Positions 13,804 through 16,342 of a stretch of DNA of 16,342 nucleotides are shown here, in pieces (within the stretch, counting starts at the first letter, position 1; each line of letters opens with the position of its first letter). The position numbers and the translations under genes were made by a program. Source of the stretch: an uncultured Collinsella sp. (GTDB taxonomy: Bacteria > Actinomycetota > Coriobacteriia > Coriobacteriales > Coriobacteriaceae); contig USCN01000007.1 in NCBI GenBank assembly GCA_900553165.1, forward strand, positions 1 through 16,342. Reading direction: 5' to 3'. The notes beneath the pieces are model-generated. The model was given only the letters and a program-made list of their open reading frames with translations. It did no database searches and was not told the origin of the DNA.

Positions 13804-13884
13804 GTTCAATTTATAGAACACGAATTGAACCAAGGTTCAATTTAGCAAGCAGTATAGCGCCGTACCTCATTCGAAAGTTCAATT
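13804..13884. promoter_or_regulatory. GTTCAATT operator cluster of the HTH-alaA gene
   Basis: Four copies of GTTCAATT or its complement lie at 13804-13811, 13823-13830, 13835-13842 and 13877-13884. The middle two form a 20-bp palindrome, AATTGAACCAAGGTTCAATT. On the minus strand TATAAA (13810-13815) is the likely -10 box, with TTGAAC in the palindrome serving as a -35 at 19-bp spacing. Binding would therefore cover the promoter. The fused XRE domain is the obvious candidate binder. Confidence 0.65.
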
Positions 13885-13944
13885 TCATAAGAAAACGTAC
13901 CGAACTTCGAGATTTGCCCAAAGCGGACAATGACGTGCACGCGT

Positions 13945-14802
13945 TTAGAGGTATTCAAGGAATCGAGCGGCGGCAAGCGAAACGTCGGCCGTGCGATATA
14001 TCGCATTGATCTGCCGATGGGGATGCCCCTCGAGCGGACGCACGGCAACATCGAACTGACAGCGGCGCAAGATGAGCGCAGGAAGAACGCTCACGCCCAG
14101 GCCATCCTCCACCATAGCCATAATCGCATAGTCATCCCAGGTCGACAGCTTGGAGCGCACCGTCAGCCCCGCCCGACGAAACAGCGGCGTAATCTCATCA
14201 TCGGTGCCGCGTTCCAGCAGAATAAACTGCTCGTTGGCCAAATCGGCAAGAGAGACGACCTCTTCAGTGGCAAGCAAAGAGTCTGCCGGCACTACCGCCA
14301 TCAACTCGTCGCGCACCAAAGACCGCGACGTCATGCCATTTTCTCGGGGCTCATGCGGGATAAAGCCCAGATCGCAGCGGCCCTCTGCCACCCATTGTTC
14401 AATCTCTGAATAGTCGCCCATCAGCAGCTCGTAATCAATGTCTGGATAATCGGCACGAAAACGAGCAATCACCGGCGGCAGCACGTGGGTCGCCACGCTC
14501 GAAAACGTACCGATGCAGATTTTGCCGCGCATGAGCCCACGCATCTCATCCACGCGTCGCTGCAAGCGAACGAATTCCTCGCAGAGCGCCTCGACAGCCG
14601 GCATGACCTGTCGCCCGTCAGCAGAAAGAGCCACGCCCTCGCGACTGCGGTCGAGCACCTTAAAGCCCCAATCGGCCTCAAGATCGGCCACCATACGGCT
14701 CACGCCCGATTGCGAATAGCTCAGGCGCTCGGCGGCGCGCGTAAAGCTTCCGGCGCGCACTGTCTCGAGCAGCACCTGCATCTTTTGAATATTCGTTTCC
14801 AC
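13945..14802 (-). CDS. LysR-family transcriptional regulator
   Basis: DNA-binding regulator of 285 residues with an N-terminal winged helix-turn-helix (about 5-62; GSFTRAAERLSYSQSGVSRMVADLE) and a C-terminal effector-binding domain of the periplasmic-binding-protein fold (about 85-285, beginning near KICIGTFSSVATHVLPPVIA). Length and layout are standard. GTG at 14802 is chosen because GGAGG lies six bases upstream; an ATG seven codons earlier (14823) has no comparable site. The gene is divergent from the EamA transporter with 118 bp between starts, the usual arrangement for a LysR protein controlling its neighbour. It therefore probably regulates that transporter and itself. The effector is unknown; an exported amino acid or metabolite is a guess from the transporter family. 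Confidence 0.93.
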   Translation of the reverse strand: METNIQKMQVLLETVRAGSFTRAAERLSYSQSGVSRMVADLEADWGFKVLDRSREGVALSADGRQVMPAVEALCEEFVRLQRRVDEMRGLMRGKICIGTFSSVATHVLPPVIARFRADYPDIDYELLMGDYSEIEQWVAEGRCDLGFIPHEPRENGMTSRSLVRDELMAVVPADSLLATEEVVSLADLANEQFILLERGTDDEITPLFRRAGLTVRSKLSTWDDYAIMAMVEDGLGVSVLPALILRRCQFDVAVRPLEGHPHRQINAIYRTADVSLAAARFLEYL

Positions 14803-14847
14803 GGCAGTCCTCCATCCTTGCATGAGCTTTTGTCATGTCAGCCATGC

Positions 14848-14853
14848 ATTATA
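14848..14853 (-). promoter_or_regulatory. -10 box of the LysR gene
   Basis: A consensus TATAAT on the minus strand lies 45 bp ahead of the chosen GTG. No convincing -35 is seen at 16-18 bp. The dyad at 14876-14890 lies just upstream. Confidence 0.4.
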
Positions 14854-14875
14854 TTCGCTTTTCTTCTAAAGCCAG

Positions 14876-14890
14876 TTCACCCATAGTGAA
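14876..14890. promoter_or_regulatory. LysR-box candidate in the divergent promoter region
   Basis: TTCAC-CCATA-GTGAA is a perfect 5-5-5 dyad containing the T-N11-A signature of LysR-type sites. It lies between the divergent LysR and transporter genes, upstream of TATAGA (14901-14906), a possible -10 for the transporter. Confidence 0.5.
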
Positions 14891-14920
14891 GTTGCTCGGA
14901 TATAGAGGGGATGTCAGCGC

Positions 14921-15832
14921 ATGAACAACGGTCTGTTTACGTACTTAGCAGCATTGCTATTGTTTGGCTCCAACGGCATCATCGCCGCTGCCATCGCACT
15001 GCCGAGCTCCGATATCGTGCTACTACGCACGTTTTTGGGCGCACTCTCGCTTGTCACCATCCTCGCCATCACCCAACGCCATAAGTTGCAGGCGCCATCT
15101 CGCCCCCGCGAAGCCGCAGCCCTCCTCCTCTCGGGAGCCGCGCTGGGCGCCAGCTGGATTTTTCTGTTCCGCGCCTACCAGACGATCGGCGTCGGCGTAT
15201 CCTCGCTGCTGTACTACTGCGGCCCCATCATTGTCATGGCGCTCTCCCCGCTCATCTTTGGCGAAAAGCTGACCGGAGGCAAAATCGCCGGCTTTATCGC
15301 CGTTGCTTGCGGTGCTTTTCTCATTGCAGCGCAAGGTCTAGGCGGCAATATGCCCATTGCGGGTATCGCCTGCGGCATCGCCTCGGCATTTTGCTATGCG
15401 CTGATGGTCATCGCTAGCAAGGGTGCGCCACACATCGAAGGCCTCGAGAACTCCACGCTCCAGGTGAGCGCCGCCTTTGTGACCGCACTGGTCCTCACGC
15501 TCATCACGCAGGGCGCTCCCTCGTTCCTGTCCGCCGGCGTCGCCGCCAGTATTGATTGGCACGCCGTCGCTATGCTCGGCGTCGTCAACACCGGCATTGG
15601 TTGCCTGCTCTACTTTAGCGCCGTCGCCAAGCTGCCCGTCCAGACCGTCGCCGTCGTCGGCTACCTCGAGCCGCTTTCGGCGGTCGTGTTCTCGGCCGCC
15701 CTTTTGGGTGAAGCCATAACACCGGTCCGCCTGCTGGGCGCCGCGCTTATCATCGGCGGCGCGATTTTTTGCGAACTCGCCGGCAAACGCGCAAACGCCA
15801 AGGCTGGCATCGCCCAGACAGTACGTGCTTAA
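14921..15832 (+). CDS. EamA/DMT-family transporter
   Basis: Integral membrane protein of 303 residues with two tandem EamA repeats (about 5-135 and 145-285) and about ten hydrophobic segments, the normal layout of drug/metabolite transporters. The repeats show typical features, such as LFGSNGIIAAAIALPSSDIV near the start and LLYYCGPIIV and GYLEPLSAVVF at the equivalent end positions of each half. Members export amino acids, metabolites or drugs; the substrate cannot be told from sequence. ATG at 14921 has GAGGGG ten bases upstream, somewhat far. The divergent LysR gene and the dyad between them point to substrate-induced control. Confidence 0.9.
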   Translation: MNNGLFTYLAALLLFGSNGIIAAAIALPSSDIVLLRTFLGALSLVTILAITQRHKLQAPSRPREAAALLLSGAALGASWIFLFRAYQTIGVGVSSLLYYCGPIIVMALSPLIFGEKLTGGKIAGFIAVACGAFLIAAQGLGGNMPIAGIACGIASAFCYALMVIASKGAPHIEGLENSTLQVSAAFVTALVLTLITQGAPSFLSAGVAASIDWHAVAMLGVVNTGIGCLLYFSAVAKLPVQTVAVVGYLEPLSAVVFSAALLGEAITPVRLLGAALIIGGAIFCELAGKRANAKAGIAQTVRA

Positions 15833-15867
15833 AAAGCCCCTGCTTTGAAATGCTACCTGCGTAGATA

Positions 15868-15891
15868 AATAATCCCCAGCTGAGGATTATT
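15868..15891 (+). terminator. Hairpin behind the transporter gene
   Basis: AATAATCC and GGATTATT form an 8-bp stem with an 8-nt loop, 36 bp after the stop codon. No real T-run follows, so termination is uncertain. It could instead belong to control of the next gene. Confidence 0.35.
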
Positions 15892-15948
15892 GTCTAAAAT
15901 AACCCGATGTGCCAAACTGCTCTTGTATGTATAAAGACGGCATAAAGA

Positions 15949-15969
15949 TTATCTGTCCTAGACAGATAA
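15949..15969. promoter_or_regulatory. Perfect 9-bp dyad upstream of kup
   Basis: Arms TTATCTGTC (15949-15957) and GACAGATAA (15961-15969) with spacer CTA lie 23 bp before the kup start. TTGTAT (15923-15928) and GATTAT (15947-15952), 18 bp apart, may form the promoter, so the dyad would cover the -10 box and start site. It could be an operator or a leader hairpin close to the ribosome binding site. Confidence 0.5.
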
Positions 15970-15991
15970 CCGGATGTCAAAGGGAGTCCAC

Positions 15992-16342
15992 GTGGCACAC
16001 AACAAACTGGAGGCAAGCCCCCAAGACCAGCGTGGTCAAGGCGGGCACGGAGCCATCCCCCTCTCCGCTGGCATGCTGCTCGTAACGCTCGGCGTCGTCT
16101 ATGGCGACATCGGCACGAGCCCCATGTACACCATGAAATCAATCGTCGCCAACAACGGCGGCATCGGTACCGTCAGCGAAGACATGATCTTGGGAGCGCT
16201 TTCGCTTGTCATCTGGACCATGACGCTCGTGACCACGGTCAAGTACGTGGTTATCGCCATGAAGGCCGATAACCACAACGAGGGCGGCATCTTCGCCCTG
16301 TTTAGCTTGGTGCGCAAAGTGGCGCCGTGGCTGATCCTTCCC
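15992..16342 (+). CDS. kup: Kup potassium uptake transporter, partial (5' end)
   Basis: First 117 codons of a KUP/HAK/KT-family K+ transporter; the frame is open to the end of the window, so the C-terminal part is missing only because the window stops. After a polar N terminus of about 25 residues come the family signature [13 protein letters not shown] in the first membrane segment, a second hydrophobic segment, then [18 protein letters not shown]. These are highly typical of Kup proteins, which take up K+ with protons. The start is GTG at 15992 with AGGGAG five bases upstream. Full-length members have about 600-700 residues. A 9-bp dyad just upstream may control expression. I see no c-di-AMP riboswitch in the 159-bp gap before it. 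Confidence 0.95.
   Translation, partial: MAHNKLEASPQDQRGQGGHGAIPLSAGMLLVTLGVVYGDIGTSPMYTMKSIVANNGGIGTVSEDMILGALSLVIWTMTLVTTVKYVVIAMKADNHNEGGIFALFSLVRKVAPWLILP

Noticed and set aside
15833..15991. c-di-AMP (ydaO-type) riboswitch upstream of kup
   Set aside because: The gap lacks the conserved G-rich and GGGU-type elements of that riboswitch; only simple dyads are seen.
1..16342. CRISPR arrays, tRNA or rRNA genes
   Set aside because: No regularly spaced direct repeats and no cloverleaf or rRNA-like segments were recognised by eye on either strand.

Overview
The window reads as a G+C-rich (roughly 60%) chromosome segment from a sugar-fermenting gut-type actinobacterium, most like a Coriobacteriia member such as Collinsella. 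That assignment is inferred from overall character: several PTS systems, an EFR1-type flavodoxin/ferredoxin protein, a helix-turn-helix/AlaA fusion and strong Shine-Dalgarno sites. No rRNA or other marker gene is present. All genes from 40 to 14802 are on the minus strand; only the last two (14921 onward) are on the plus strand.

Region 1 (40-4740) is an alpha-glucoside PTS operon transcribed right to left: a free glucose-type EIIA, a BglG/LicT-type antiterminator, an EIICB permease and a GH4 6-phospho-alpha-glucosidase. EIIA and the antiterminator are separated by 6 bp, and EIICB and GH4 by 3 bp. The leader ahead of EIIA has a clear promoter, a RAT-like hairpin and a second pairing that excludes it. 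This suggests control by antitermination.

Region 2 (4741-6180) holds an EFR1-family protein flanked by two hairpins sharing the TGGTGCA core. Behind it lies about 550 bp of non-coding DNA with a 21-bp-period AT-rich tandem repeat and a 237-bp segment bounded by inverted repeats.

Region 3 (6193-6892) is an intact IS200-type element. It has a Y1/HUH TnpA, a hairpin near each end, and a long 5' leader hairpin that appears to bury the tnpA ribosome binding site. It sits immediately behind the terminator-like hairpin of the next operon.

Region 4 (6954-12133) is the most unusual part. A degenerate amidohydrolase, two divergent proteins resembling the neutral ceramidase N-terminal domain and a beta-glucoside-type PTS EIIBC without EIIA lie in one direction. 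The first three are 18-26 bp apart. None has a signal peptide, so a cytoplasmic catabolic route for a PTS-imported, possibly N-acylated compound is a reasonable but unproven reading. The EIIA of region 1 could serve this transporter.

Region 5 (12204-14802) contains a perfect 16-bp terminator hairpin, a fused XRE-HTH/AlaA aminotransferase with repeated GTTCAATT operators and an internal start site, and a LysR regulator. Region 6 (14921-16342) has a divergent EamA/DMT transporter and the first 117 codons of a Kup potassium transporter, which runs off the window.
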